Assembly: GCA_031552145.1 (NCBI GenBank)
Contig: JAVBMV010000004.1
Location: forward strand, 62,001 to 126,000
Length of the DNA: 64,000 nt
Direction of reading: 5' to 3'
DNA from: JAVBMV01 sp031552145
Lineage (GTDB): Bacteria; Myxococcota; Myxococcia; Myxococcales; UBA5297
Part shown: positions 1 to 8,635 of the stretch, piece after piece
Position numbering within the stretch: the first letter of the stretch is position 1
Layout: every line of letters begins with the position of its first letter
Notes under the pieces: model-generated
The model's input: only the letters and a program-made list of their open reading frames with translations
Told to the model about the DNA's origin: nothing
Databases searched by the model: none
Program-made: the position numbers and the translations under genes

Positions 1-1961
1 CCTGCGCCCAGGAGGAGCCCGCGGCCTTCTGCGCCCGAATGGCCGAGGAGCACGGGAAGACCTGTGGCTCCATCACCGCGCCTGACAACTGCGGCGCGAC
101 GATCACGGTCGACTGCGGCGATACGGCCTGCCAGGCGACAGAGGCGTGCGACGAGAGCGCCAACACCTGCAGCTGCGCTCCCGAGTCCAAAGCGGAGTTC
201 TGCTCCAGCGAGTTCACGCGACAGAGCCTTCATTGCGGAAGGCTGAGCGGAACCGACCGGTGCGGCAAGCCGCGCGAAGAGGAGTGCGGCGACGCGGCCT
301 GCGGCGAGGGGAAGAGCTGCACGGCGCTGGGGTTCTGCCGCCAATGCTTCTACACGGAGAATCGACTTGGAGAGAGCAAGGCGGTGCTCATCCCGATGAC
401 CAGCATGTCCCCAGACCACTCCGCGTATGCTCTCGCCCCACTGGGCGGAGGCACGAGCTACGCACAGCTATTGCTCGTCAATGGAATCGCGCGCGGAACC
501 TACGATTTCGCAACAACGGCTCCTTTTCCCAACGGACAGATCTTACTCGCCCTCCTGTCGGACTACGACGTCGACAAGCTCTATTTCGCGATTGAGGGCA
601 CGGTGGAGCTCACCGCTCTGGAACCCATCGCCGCCACACTGCGCGACTTGGTCTTCGTAGAAGCGGGCGGGCTCGACGAGACGGGCTTCATCCCCACCCA
701 GGAGCAGTGTCAGGTCACGATCGAAAAGCTCGAGGCCTCGTTGGCCCAGAGCTGCGATCCCACGTCTCCAGAATGTGCCCAAGGCGAGGGCTGTTACCTT
801 TTTAGCGCCGGGGCGACTCCTGTCAATGTCTGCATCGAGGCCGGCACGAAGGCGCTGGGAGGTACTTGCAGGAACAGCATCGAGTGCGCGGCGGACCTCG
901 TGTGCACGAACAGGGCGTGTGCGCAGCAATGCCATGCCGACACCGCGGCACCTTGCAGCGATCCGTCTCTCTTTTGCGCCGAGGTCAACCCGGACACCAA
1001 GATTGGCGCCTGCATCGAGTGCGCGGAATCGGCCCGATGCGGCCATACTTGCTGCCCTTTCGAAGCGTTCTGCAACAGCAACATGGAGTGCGAATTCGGC
1101 TCCGGCGATACTTCCTGCGATCTCATGGCCCACGACTGCCCAGAAGGAGAGGCCTGCTATGATGTTCCATCCGGGGATGGCACAGCCTGCGAGGCTGTGG
1201 GCAGCGCCGCCCCGGGGGAGACGTGCAACGCGAGCCCCGACTGCGTCGAGGGAAGCGTCTGCGCCGCCGATGGAGTTTGCCGGCAGCTCTGCGTGGACGC
1301 GGAGGCTTGTGCCGGCAGCCCCTGCCTGGATGCCGCGCCAACGCTCGCCAGCGCCGGGGGGCTCCGCTTCTGCGCAATCGAGCCATGCTCGGTCGCTGGC
1401 GCGGCCTGCGCGCTCGGCTCGGCGATGGGGACTTGCCGGAAGGACTCTGCGCTGGCGGTAGCAGGCGACCCTGGCGATCGGTCCGATTTTACCTGTGCCC
1501 CCGACGGGGTCGGCGCGCTCGACAGCAGCTGCACAACGAGCTTGGATTGTGGAGCTGGACTGGGCTGCATCGAACTTGTGTGCCGTCCTCATGTCGAAAG
1601 CGATGGGACCTGCGCCGATGGCGCGGATATCGACCAAGTGACCTTGCTCTGCGTCCCCCTTCCCCCGCCTCCCCCCACTCGCTGTGACCCACTCATGAGC
1701 ACCTCGTGCGAGGAGGGAACGGTCTGCCAGGCGACAGGCACGCAGGGACCCTTTTTCACCACCTGCATCGACTCATCGAAGGCCGGCCTCTCAGCTGAGG
1801 GCACTGCGTGCGAGGGAGACGCTGAGTGCGCGCCTGGTCTCGCCTGCCATGAAAAGAAGTTCACTTGTACTCCGTACTGTAGCCTCGATGCCCCTTCTTG
1901 CCCTGAGACGATGCAATGCCGGGACATCGATACCGCTCTGACATTCGGAGTCTGCCTCTAG
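1..1961 (+). CDS. Cys-rich secreted/surface protein, 5' end outside window
   Basis: The frame is open to the left edge, so the true start, and any signal peptide, lies upstream; the first in-window ATG (39) is internal to the protein. At least 650 residues are visible. The N-terminal part carries two copies of a Cys motif of the form 'CG....PDNCG...TVDCGD.AC'. A Cys-free stretch of about 130 residues follows (codons near 360-700), which may be a beta-rich domain. Many short Cys-rich segments of the type 'C.....C..GL.C....C.P.C' then continue to the stop. The pattern resembles secreted EGF/disulfide-rich proteins of Myxococcota. The same motif recurs in the proteins at 17605-18129 and 29514-37154. 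Function is unknown; an extracellular disulfide-bonded protein is inferred. A strong hairpin follows the stop. Confidence 0.8.
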   Translation, partial: CAQEEPAAFCARMAEEHGKTCGSITAPDNCGATITVDCGDTACQATEACDESANTCSCAPESKAEFCSSEFTRQSLHCGRLSGTDRCGKPREEECGDAACGEGKSCTALGFCRQCFYTENRLGESKAVLIPMTSMSPDHSAYALAPLGGGTSYAQLLLVNGIARGTYDFATTAPFPNGQILLALLSDYDVDKLYFAIEGTVELTALEPIAATLRDLVFVEAGGLDETGFIPTQEQCQVTIEKLEASLAQSCDPTSPECAQGEGCYLFSAGATPVNVCIEAGTKALGGTCRNSIECAADLVCTNRACAQQCHADTAAPCSDPSLFCAEVNPDTKIGACIECAESARCGHTCCPFEAFCNSNMECEFGSGDTSCDLMAHDCPEGEACYDVPSGDGTACEAVGSAAPGETCNASPDCVEGSVCAADGVCRQLCVDAEACAGSPCLDAAPTLASAGGLRFCAIEPCSVAGAACALGSAMGTCRKDSALAVAGDPGDRSDFTCAPDGVGALDSSCTTSLDCGAGLGCIELVCRPHVESDGTCADGADIDQVTLLCVPLPPPPPTRCDPLMSTSCEEGTVCQATGTQGPFFTTCIDSSKAGLSAEGTACEGDAECAPGLACHEKKFTCTPYCSLDAPSCPETMQCRDIDTALTFGVCL

Positions 1962-1997
1962 AAGCTCCGTCCTCCCCTCTAGTCGACAGAGAAGTGG

Positions 1998-2034
1998 AAG
2001 GCCGCCCCTCCAAACGAAGGGCGGCCTTCTTCCG
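1998..2034 (+). terminator. hairpin terminator after the first CDS
   Basis: A perfect 10-bp stem (aaggccgccc, 1998-2007, pairing with gggcggcctt, 2019-2028) with an 11-nt loop lies 37 nt after the upstream stop codon. The tract after it (cttccg) has few T residues, so it is a weaker intrinsic terminator than the one at 3974-4009. Confidence 0.6.
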
Positions 2035-2105
2035 TCTACGGGTAGCCACGGAAGGGCAGCCGGAATATAAGGGCGCCCGTCTCGCAGTCTCCGAAACGGA
2101 CCCGT

Positions 2106-3950
2106 ATGCTCGCACGCGAAAACCTCCGCAACGTCGCCATCGTCGCCCACGTCGACCACGGCAAGACCACCCTCGTCGACTTCATGCTGAGGCAGGCGGG
2201 TATCTTCAGGACCAACGAAGCGCTGGTCGAACGGGTCATGGACTCGAACGACCTCGAGCGCGAGAAGGGCATCACCATCATGGCCAAGAACACGGCCGTG
2301 AGCTTCAAGGGCAACAAGATCAACATCGTCGACACGCCGGGTCACGCCGACTTCGGCGGCGAGGTCGAGCGGGCCCTGCGCATGGTCGATGGGGTGCTGC
2401 TCCTTGTCGACGCCGCCGAGGGGCCGCTGCCCCAGACCCGCTTCGTGCTCTCGAAGGCGCTCGCCCTCGGGCTACCCGCCGTGGTCGTGATCAACAAGAT
2501 CGACCGGCAGGACGCACGCCCCAAGGAGGTGCTCGACGAGGTCTACTCGCTCTTCATCGACCTGGGCGCCAACGACGCGCAGCTCGAGTTTCCTGTTCTC
2601 TATGCCGTGGCGCGCCAGGGCATCGCTTCCACCTCGCTGGAGCAGCCGGGCACCAGTCTCGTGCCGCTCTTCGACGCCATCCTGAACCACGTCCCCTGCC
2701 CTCCGCCGTCACTGGGCGACAAGCTGCAGTTGCTCGTCACCAACCTCGACCATGATGATTACGTGGGGCGCCTCGCCATCGGCCGCGTCGCGGCGGGCGT
2801 GATCAGGCAGGGCGATCCGGTCTCGGTCGTTCGCGCGGAGGGGAAGGTGGAGAAGGGCAAGATCGTCAAGCTCTACGCCTTCGACGGTCTCAAGCGCTCC
2901 GAAGCCCAGGAGGCGGGGCCGGGCGAGATCGTCTCGGTCGCGGGCATCGAGGCCATCTCCATCGGCGACACCATCTCGGACGCCGAAGAGCCAATCTCGC
3001 TGCCCCGGATCAGCATCGACCAGCCGACCATGTCGATGCTCTTCCGCGTCAACGACGGTCCCCTGGCCGGTCGCGAAGGGAAGTACATCACCAGCCGCAA
3101 CCTGCGCGAGCGGCTCTTCCGCGAGGCCTACAAAAACGTCGCAATCAAGGTCGAAGAGACCGACTCTCCCGACACCTTCCGGGTGGTGGGACGCGGCGAG
3201 CTCCAGCTCGCGGTCATCATCGAGACGATGCGGCGCGAGGGGTTCGAGCTGACCGTCAGTAACCCCGAGCCGGTCATCAAGGAGGTCGACGGGCAGATCC
3301 ACGAGCCCATGGAGATGCTCTATTGCGACGTGCCGGAGACGGCCGTGGGCATCGTCACCGAGCGCATGGGCCCCCGGAAGGGGCGCATGGTCGAGATGGC
3401 CACGCTGGGAAGCGGCCGCACGCGCGTGCTCTACCGCGTGCCCGCCCGCGGTCTCATCGGCTTCCGCAGCGAGTATCTGACCATCACGCGCGGCGAGGGG
3501 ATCATGTCGAGCCGCTTCGATGGTTACGAGCCCTGGTTCGGGCCGATCATGAAGCGCGCGACGGGCGCCATCGTCAGCGACCGGCAGGGCGACACGGTCC
3601 CATATGCCATCTTCAAGGTGCAGGAGCGCGGCGCGCTCTTCGTCGGCGCCGGCGTTCAGGTCTACGAGGGGATGGTCATCGGAGAGAACCCCCACGGCAG
3701 CGACATCGACGTCAACATCTGCCGCGAGAAGAAGCTGACCAACATCCGCGCCGCGGGGCGCGACGAGAACGTGATCCTCACGCCACCCCGAGAGATGCCG
3801 CTGGAGAAGGCGATCGAGTGGATCGGCACCGACGAGCTGGTGGAGGTGACGCCGAAGAACATCCGCATCCGCAAGCGCTTCCTCGATCCCAACGAGCGCT
3901 ACAAACTGGAGAAGGTGCGCAAGCGCGAGCTGGGGCTGCTGGACGACTGA
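2106..3950 (+). CDS. typA: ribosome-associated translational GTPase TypA/BipA
   Basis: TypA/BipA is an EF-G-like GTPase that binds the 70S ribosome and helps ribosome assembly and stress adaptation. The 614-residue length is normal for the family. Visible GTPase motifs are G1 AHVDHGKTT near residues 14-22, G2/switch region EREKGITI, G3 DTPGHADF and G4 NKIDR. Domain II, EF-G III/V-like domains and the C-terminal BipA-specific domain follow; the sequence ends KLEKVRKRELGLLDD. The start at 2106 fits the family N-terminus (ENLRNVAIVAHVDHGK). The Shine-Dalgarno is weak (acgga). A -10-like TATAAG lies at 2066-2071 without a convincing -35. The gene is monocistronic, bounded by terminators on both sides. 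Confidence 0.97.
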   Translation: MLARENLRNVAIVAHVDHGKTTLVDFMLRQAGIFRTNEALVERVMDSNDLEREKGITIMAKNTAVSFKGNKINIVDTPGHADFGGEVERALRMVDGVLLLVDAAEGPLPQTRFVLSKALALGLPAVVVINKIDRQDARPKEVLDEVYSLFIDLGANDAQLEFPVLYAVARQGIASTSLEQPGTSLVPLFDAILNHVPCPPPSLGDKLQLLVTNLDHDDYVGRLAIGRVAAGVIRQGDPVSVVRAEGKVEKGKIVKLYAFDGLKRSEAQEAGPGEIVSVAGIEAISIGDTISDAEEPISLPRISIDQPTMSMLFRVNDGPLAGREGKYITSRNLRERLFREAYKNVAIKVEETDSPDTFRVVGRGELQLAVIIETMRREGFELTVSNPEPVIKEVDGQIHEPMEMLYCDVPETAVGIVTERMGPRKGRMVEMATLGSGRTRVLYRVPARGLIGFRSEYLTITRGEGIMSSRFDGYEPWFGPIMKRATGAIVSDRQGDTVPYAIFKVQERGALFVGAGVQVYEGMVIGENPHGSDIDVNICREKKLTNIRAAGRDENVILTPPREMPLEKAIEWIGTDELVEVTPKNIRIRKRFLDPNERYKLEKVRKRELGLLDD

Positions 3951-3973
3951 GGCGGCGCTGCACGAGCCCTAAG

Positions 3974-4009
3974 AAAAAAAGGCCCCGCACCGAAGTGCGG
4001 GGCCTTTTT
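3974..4009. terminator. bidirectional intrinsic terminator between typA and tRNA-Ala
   Basis: A 10-bp GC stem (ggccccgcac, 3981-3990, with gtgcggggcc, 3995-4004) has a cgaa tetraloop. It is flanked by seven A residues on the left and five T residues on the right. On the plus strand it ends typA; on the minus strand the A run reads as U, so it also ends the tRNA transcript. Confidence 0.9.
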
Positions 4010-4014
4010 CATAG

Positions 4015-4087
4015 TGGAGCTGAACAGAATCGAACTGTCGACCTCCTGAATGCCATTCAGGCGCTCTCCCAGTTGAGCTACAGCCCC
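4015..4087 (-). tRNA. tRNA-Ala (anticodon GGC)
   Basis: Reverse-strand reading gives a full 73-nt cloverleaf: acceptor GGGGCTG pairing with CAGCTCC, D-arm GCTC...GAGC, anticodon stem CCTGA/TCAGG with loop ATGGCAT (anticodon GGC, decoding GCC), T-arm GACAG-TTCGATT-CTGTT and discriminator A. The 3' CCA is not encoded (the next bases are CTA), so it must be added by tRNA nucleotidyltransferase. Assignment is by eye from the anticodon and the Ala-type acceptor; the G3 position opposes T in the genomic acceptor stem, consistent with the G-U identity pair of alanine tRNAs. Confidence 0.93.
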
Positions 4088-4210
4088 AGCTAGCAGCCAT
4101 TCGACTCGGGCCGCTGCCGCCCGTTTGAAAAGCGGCGCGTTGGTACCGCAGGAGCCCTCCCCCTGTCAAGCGGTTGCCTTCGAGCCGCTTCCAGGGCATT
4201 CCCGGTCTCC

Positions 4211-5410
4211 ATGCCACCGGTCAGCTTTCGCTTCATTTTTCTGGTGCTCATCTCCGGGATGGTCCTGGGGCACTTCTATCTCTTCAAGGTCTTTACCCGG
4301 CCCTTGAAGAGGCGCCGCTCCAAGCTCGTCGTCGCGCTCCTCCTCTTCGCGCTGATGCTGCTCTCGGCGCGCCCCCGCTTCCTCTACGATCTGAGCCCGA
4401 CGCTCCGACAATTTGGCTATCTTTGGCTGGGCACCTTCCTCTTTCTTTCGCTGGGTGCCCTCGCCGTCGACGGCGCGCGGCGAGCGGGGCGGCTCCTCCA
4501 ACGCGCGCGGCGGCGGCGGGCCGCGGTCGTTCAACCCCAAGCGCAGGTCGACAGCGGGCGCCGCACATTCTTGGCCGCCTCCACTGGCCTGGGCGCCACC
4601 GCGCTCGCGCTCCCCACCACCTCCTACTCGATCTGGAGGGCCTTCGCTCCGCCCGTGGTCGAGCGCTGCACGATCCCCCTGCCCAACCTGCCCGCCTCGC
4701 TCGATGGCACGACCATCGCGCTGCTGGCCGATCTTCACATCGGCCCTTGGATCGGGAGGGGTTTCGTCGAGGAGTTGGTGGCGCAAACCAACGCGCTCTC
4801 TCCCTCGCTAGTCGCGATCGCGGGCGACATGGTCGACCGCCCGGTGCAAGAACTCGCGGAGGAGGTCCTTCCTCTGCGCGAACTCAAGAGCAGGTATGGC
4901 ACCTTCTTCGTGACGGGAAACCACGACTACTATTCGGGCGCCGGCCCCTGGACGCGCCATGCGCGGGAGGTGCTCGGCTTCGAGGTGCTGCGAAACGAAG
5001 CGAGGCTCATCGGAACTGAAGACCAGGGCTTCGATCTGCTCGGCGTCGACGATTGGGCGGGCTCCGAATCCACTCCGGACGACTACCACACACTCGAAAA
5101 GGCGCTCGGCGGGCATGCCCTGTCGCGCGCCGCGGTCCTCCTTGCCCATCAGCCCTTCGGCTTCGAGGTCGCGGCGAAGCGGGGCATCGATCTTCAGCTC
5201 TCGGGCCACACACATGGGGGGCAGATATGGCCCTTCACTTTGGCGATGAGACGATACTTCCATCCCTACTTCGCCGGTCGGCATCGCTTCGGCGACTCGA
5301 CCCTGTACATTACGAGGGGGTGCGGCTTCTGGGGCCCACCTATGCGCTTGGGCGCGCCCCCCGAGCTCGCGCTTATAACGCTGACCAGACGCCAAGGAGG
5401 CACGACATGA
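4211..5410 (+). CDS. membrane-anchored calcineurin-like metallophosphoesterase (YkuE/YaeI-type)
   Basis: A 399-residue protein. Three hydrophobic helices occupy residues 7-27, 38-53 and 67-87. An RRTFL motif followed by a hydrophobic stretch at 117-136 resembles a Tat signal. The catalytic domain has the family metal ligands in order: D-x-H (LLADLHIG, 171-178), GDMVD (205-209), GNHDY (236-240), a histidine in LAHQPFG, and GHTHGGQ (332-338). YkuE-type enzymes are often Tat-exported or membrane-bound and act on phosphoester or lipid-pyrophosphate substrates; the substrate here is unknown. Its stop overlaps the next start as ATGA (5407-5410), so the two are probably translationally coupled. Three membrane helices before a Tat-like motif are unusual. 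Confidence 0.88.
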   Translation: MPPVSFRFIFLVLISGMVLGHFYLFKVFTRPLKRRRSKLVVALLLFALMLLSARPRFLYDLSPTLRQFGYLWLGTFLFLSLGALAVDGARRAGRLLQRARRRRAAVVQPQAQVDSGRRTFLAASTGLGATALALPTTSYSIWRAFAPPVVERCTIPLPNLPASLDGTTIALLADLHIGPWIGRGFVEELVAQTNALSPSLVAIAGDMVDRPVQELAEEVLPLRELKSRYGTFFVTGNHDYYSGAGPWTRHAREVLGFEVLRNEARLIGTEDQGFDLLGVDDWAGSESTPDDYHTLEKALGGHALSRAAVLLAHQPFGFEVAAKRGIDLQLSGHTHGGQIWPFTLAMRRYFHPYFAGRHRFGDSTLYITRGCGFWGPPMRLGAPPELALITLTRRQGGTT

Positions 5411-5712
5411 ACTTCGAGCTAGCGCACACACTCTCCAAGGAAGAGGCGAAGAGGCGGATCGCGGCGCTCTTCGAGCGCTGGAACGGCAAGTATGGGATCT
5501 CCGCCCGTTGGAATGGCGACAGCGCGAAGGTCGACGGCAACGTCAAGGGCATAACAATCGACGCGACACTCGAGGTCTGCGACAAAGTGCTCAAGGCCTC
5601 GGGCAAGGATCCCGGATTCCTCGTGCGTGCCGCGGCCACTGGCTACCTCAAGAGCAAGCTCACCGCCTGCCTCGATCCGACGCGGACGGAAGAGGAGTCC
5701 GGCCTCGCCTGA
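5407..5712 (+). CDS. polyhydroxyalkanoic acid system family protein (PHA_gran_rgn type)
   Basis: A 101-residue protein that starts at the ATG inside the 4-bp ATGA overlap with the phosphoesterase. The sequence follows the pattern of the PF09650 family: N-terminal HTLSKEEAKRRI, then W-N-G-D-x-A-K-V-D-G-x-V-K-G in the middle, and an L-x-x-K-L-T-A-C-L-D end. Members are small soluble proteins first noted near polyhydroxyalkanoate genes and are thought to regulate or bind granules. No other PHA gene is in the window, so a PHA role is only inferred. Family assignment is from sequence pattern recognition. Confidence 0.7.
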   Translation: MNFELAHTLSKEEAKRRIAALFERWNGKYGISARWNGDSAKVDGNVKGITIDATLEVCDKVLKASGKDPGFLVRAAATGYLKSKLTACLDPTRTEEESGLA

Positions 5713-5793
5713 GCGCCACACATGATAGAGTGGCCGCCGCGCCGCGGCCAAGGGAATCCGCATCCCTGGCGACGAGGGGCATAAGGAGCAAAC

Positions 5794-6930
5794 GTGGTCG
5801 ATCTCGCCGACGCGGATAAGAACGCACCTTCCCCTCGCCTCCTGATCGTGGATGACGACGACCAAGTGCGCGAGGTCATCTCCATCCTGCTCTCCGACGA
5901 GGGGTACACCTGCGTCTGCGCTGCGAGCGCCGACGAGGCGCTCGAGCGAGCCAGTGAAGGGTTCGACCTGACCATCAGCGACATGAAGATGCCCGTGCAC
6001 GACGGGCTCTGGCTGATCGATCGCATGGTGGAGCGTTACCCCGAGATCGGCGTGATCATGCTGACCGGCTTCGGAGAGACGGAGAACGCGGTCGAGTGCC
6101 TGCGCAGGGGCGCGATCGACTATCTCTTGAAGCCACCCCGAATGCTCGACATGGTGCGCGCCATCGAGCGGGCGCTGTCGCGGCTGCGGCTGGAACGCGA
6201 GCGCAAGCTCTATCAATCGAGCCTCGAACAGCGCGTGCGCGAGAAGACAGCGGCGCTCAGCGCGGCGCTCAACGAGATCGGCACCGCCTACAACAACACC
6301 CTCCTCGCGCTGGTCCAGGCGCTCGACGCGCGCGAGCACGAGACGAGCGACCACTCGATGCGCGTGGTCCGCTACACGCTGGCCATCGCCGCGCACCTGA
6401 AGCTCTCCGAGGCGGAGAAGGCCGACATCGCCCGCGGCGCGCTCCTACACGACATTGGCAAAATCGGCGTGCCCGACGCCATCCTCCTCAAGCCCGGCCC
6501 ACTCACTCCGAGCGAGTGGGATGAGATGCGCCGACACGCCGCCGTGGGGCACTCGATCCTCTCGTCGATCCCTTTCCTGGCAGGCCCCGCGAAGCTGGTC
6601 CTGTGCCACCACGAGCGATTTGACGGGAAAGGCTATCCCAATGGCCTCGCGGGAGAAGAGATCCCGTTGGGCGCCCGCATCTTCTCGATCGCCGACTCGC
6701 TCGACGCCATCACGAGCGACAGGCCCTACCGCGCCAAGCGTTCCTTCGAGGAGGCCAGAAGCGAGATCGAGAACTGCGCGGGCAAGCAGTTCCAGCCCGA
6801 GCTGGTGCGAGCCTTTCTCAGCATCGGGGCCGAAGAGCTGGCCACCCTGCGAAGCGTCAAGGGTTACGACCTGCTGAGCAGCGCCTCGCTGGCCTATTCG
6901 GCACCCGCTCAGCCCACCCGGCCCAATTGA
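5794..6930 (+). CDS. response regulator with HD-GYP c-di-GMP phosphodiesterase domain
   Basis: 378 residues, GTG start with Shine-Dalgarno aaggag at 5783-5788. The receiver domain (about 14-130) is intact: acidic D20-D22, phosphoacceptor D63 (TISDMKMP) and K113 (LLKPP). A helical linker leads to an HD-GYP domain (about 165-350) with the metal/active-site residues HD (219-220) in LLHDIGKIGVPD, HHE (272-274) and DGKGYP (277-282). HD-GYP proteins hydrolyse cyclic di-GMP, so this should be a phosphorylation-controlled, soluble phosphodiesterase. No histidine kinase is adjacent. It forms a c-di-GMP pair in this window with the GGDEF protein at 22093-23469, although the two are not linked in an operon. 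Confidence 0.93.
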   Translation: MVDLADADKNAPSPRLLIVDDDDQVREVISILLSDEGYTCVCAASADEALERASEGFDLTISDMKMPVHDGLWLIDRMVERYPEIGVIMLTGFGETENAVECLRRGAIDYLLKPPRMLDMVRAIERALSRLRLERERKLYQSSLEQRVREKTAALSAALNEIGTAYNNTLLALVQALDAREHETSDHSMRVVRYTLAIAAHLKLSEAEKADIARGALLHDIGKIGVPDAILLKPGPLTPSEWDEMRRHAAVGHSILSSIPFLAGPAKLVLCHHERFDGKGYPNGLAGEEIPLGARIFSIADSLDAITSDRPYRAKRSFEEARSEIENCAGKQFQPELVRAFLSIGAEELATLRSVKGYDLLSSASLAYSAPAQPTRPN

Positions 6931-7002
6931 CTTGAAATAGCAGCTTCGGTATTGCAACGGGCGTTCGCGCCCAATTAGATGTCCCTACGAGAAGGAGTCG
7001 TC

Positions 7003-7221
7003 ATGAGCAGCACCGACAAGCGAAAGCAAAGCCTCTATTTTCCCGAGTCGATGCTCAATGAGATCCAGGAGGAGGCGAACCGTCAGGACCGTTCGCTTTC
7101 GTGGATCGTTCAGCAGGCCTGGAAGATCGCCCGCCCCGAGCTGGCGCGCCTCCCTTCGGTCAATGACGTGATCGGCAACGAAGTCATCCACGACGACGTT
7201 CGGGAGCGCAACGCCTCCTAA
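7003..7221 (+). CDS. small ribbon-helix-helix protein (TIGR04563-like)
   Basis: A 72-residue protein. The start at 7003 is chosen because a strong Shine-Dalgarno (gaaggag, 6991-6997) lies 5 nt upstream; an in-frame ATG at 6979 lacks one. The core 'KRKQSLYFPESMLNEIQEEA' followed by RSLSWIVQQAWKIAR is a ribbon-helix-helix fold (beta strand, then two helices) of the type found in many paralogues in myxobacteria (TIGR04563). The hydrophilic C-terminal tail is VIHDDVRERNAS. A DNA-binding or protein-binding regulatory role is inferred. A short hairpin with a UUCG loop (6959-6972) lies in the 72-nt gap between the HD-GYP stop and this gene. Confidence 0.75.
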   Translation: MSSTDKRKQSLYFPESMLNEIQEEANRQDRSLSWIVQQAWKIARPELARLPSVNDVIGNEVIHDDVRERNAS

Positions 7222-7333
7222 AGAGGCGCCTGCTCCACACGGCACTTCGCTTCGAAACGTCCGGCGGACACTCGGCGTGCGCGGCGAGGGGTTCTCGCGC
7301 GCGCCGCGCGTGTCACTGTTACTCCCAGACAAC

Positions 7334-8635
7334 ATGTCCCCCTCGCGCAGCGCCGACCCCGGTGATCGGGCCGTACCACCCTCGCCTCCTCCCACCCCGC
7401 ATCCGTCGAAGCGCTCCGCGGCAGCGCTCTCGCGCTACCAGCGCTTCGTCATCGGCGCGCTCGCCTTTCTCCAGTTCACCGTAGTGCTCGACTTCGGCGT
7501 CTTGGCGCCGCTGGGCCCCTACCTGATGCCGGAGCTGGGAATTTCCACCTCGCAGTTCGGCCTCGCTGTCTCCGCCTACGCCTTCAGCGCCTGCATCTCG
7601 GGGATCCTCTCCGCGGGCTTCGCCGATCGCTTCGATCGGAAGCGCCTGCTGCTCATCTTCTATGCCGGCTTTCTGATTGGGACGGTGCTGTGCGGCATCG
7701 CCCCCACCCATCACTTCCTCATCGCCGCGCGCGTAGTGACCGGCTTCTTCGGCGGCGTCATCGCCTCGATCAGCGGCGCCATCGTCGCCGACCTCTTCCC
7801 CCTCGAGCTGCGCGGCCGGGCCATGGGGACCATCCAGAGCGCCTTCTCGGCGAGCCAGGTGATGGGAATCCCGGTGGGGCTCTTCCTGGCCAGCCATGGC
7901 GACTGGCGCACACCCTTTAGGGCGCTCGCGCTCCTGGGACTGCTCGTGGGTGTGCTCATCGCCTGGCGCCTCAAGCCTCTCACGGAGCATCTGAAGGGCG
8001 GCAACCAGCGCCATCCGCTCAAGCACCTGCTCTCCACCGCAACCAACAAGCGCTACATGACCGGCTTCGCCGCGACCATGCTGGTAGCGACGGGTGGCTT
8101 CATGCTTCAGCCCTTCGCCAGCGCCTTTTCGGTGCACAACCTGGGCGTGGGCTTCGACCGGCTCCCGATGGTCTTCATGATCAGCGGAACGGTAGGTTTC
8201 CTCGGAGGTCCCCTTTTGGGGCGCCTGTCCGACTCGGTGGGCAAGTTCACCATCTTCGCCTCGGCCAGCGCCCTGAGCATTCTCTATGTGCTCTGGTACA
8301 CAGGGCTCTCGCTCCCGCCGCTCTGGCTGGTCATCGTGGCCAACTCCTTCTTCGCGGTGCTGCTCGCGGGTCGCATGGCGACGACCATGGCGCTCAACTC
8401 CGCCGTTCCCTCGCCCCAAGATCGCGGCGCCTACATGGCCGTGAGCGCCTCCATCCAGCAGCTCTCGGGAGGCGTGGCGGCCTGGGCCGCGGGGCTCATC
8501 GTCTCCGCGGACGCGGATGGTATGCTCTCAAACTACAACATCCTGGGGACCATCGTCGCCGGCGCCATGATCATCACGCTCTATCAGATGTATCGCGTCC
8601 ATCTCATGATCAAACGAGGCGCCGAGGCGGCCTGA
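7334..8635 (+). CDS. MFS transporter (DHA1-like, 12 TM)
   Basis: About 433 residues from the ATG at 7334. A GTG at 7277 would add 19 residues without a better ribosome site, so the start is uncertain. A Pro/Ser-rich cytoplasmic N-terminus precedes twelve hydrophobic segments. The MFS signature between TM2 and TM3 is FADRFDRKRLL, and the TM4-5 region RGRAMGTIQSAFSASQVMGIPVG is typical of drug/sugar-efflux DHA1 members. A second loop signature, GRLSDSVGKF, starts the C-terminal half. The substrate cannot be deduced. It is not in an operon; its 3' end overlaps the 3' end of convergent xseA by 26 bp. Confidence 0.85.
   Translation: MSPSRSADPGDRAVPPSPPPTPHPSKRSAAALSRYQRFVIGALAFLQFTVVLDFGVLAPLGPYLMPELGISTSQFGLAVSAYAFSACISGILSAGFADRFDRKRLLLIFYAGFLIGTVLCGIAPTHHFLIAARVVTGFFGGVIASISGAIVADLFPLELRGRAMGTIQSAFSASQVMGIPVGLFLASHGDWRTPFRALALLGLLVGVLIAWRLKPLTEHLKGGNQRHPLKHLLSTATNKRYMTGFAATMLVATGGFMLQPFASAFSVHNLGVGFDRLPMVFMISGTVGFLGGPLLGRLSDSVGKFTIFASASALSILYVLWYTGLSLPPLWLVIVANSFFAVLLAGRMATTMALNSAVPSPQDRGAYMAVSASIQQLSGGVAAWAAGLIVSADADGMLSNYNILGTIVAGAMIITLYQMYRVHLMIKRGAEAA

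Noticed and set aside
543..1637. A 364-residue minus-strand frame opposite the first CDS
   Set aside because: The plus-strand frame has regular Cys motifs and matches other proteins here; the minus frame has none.
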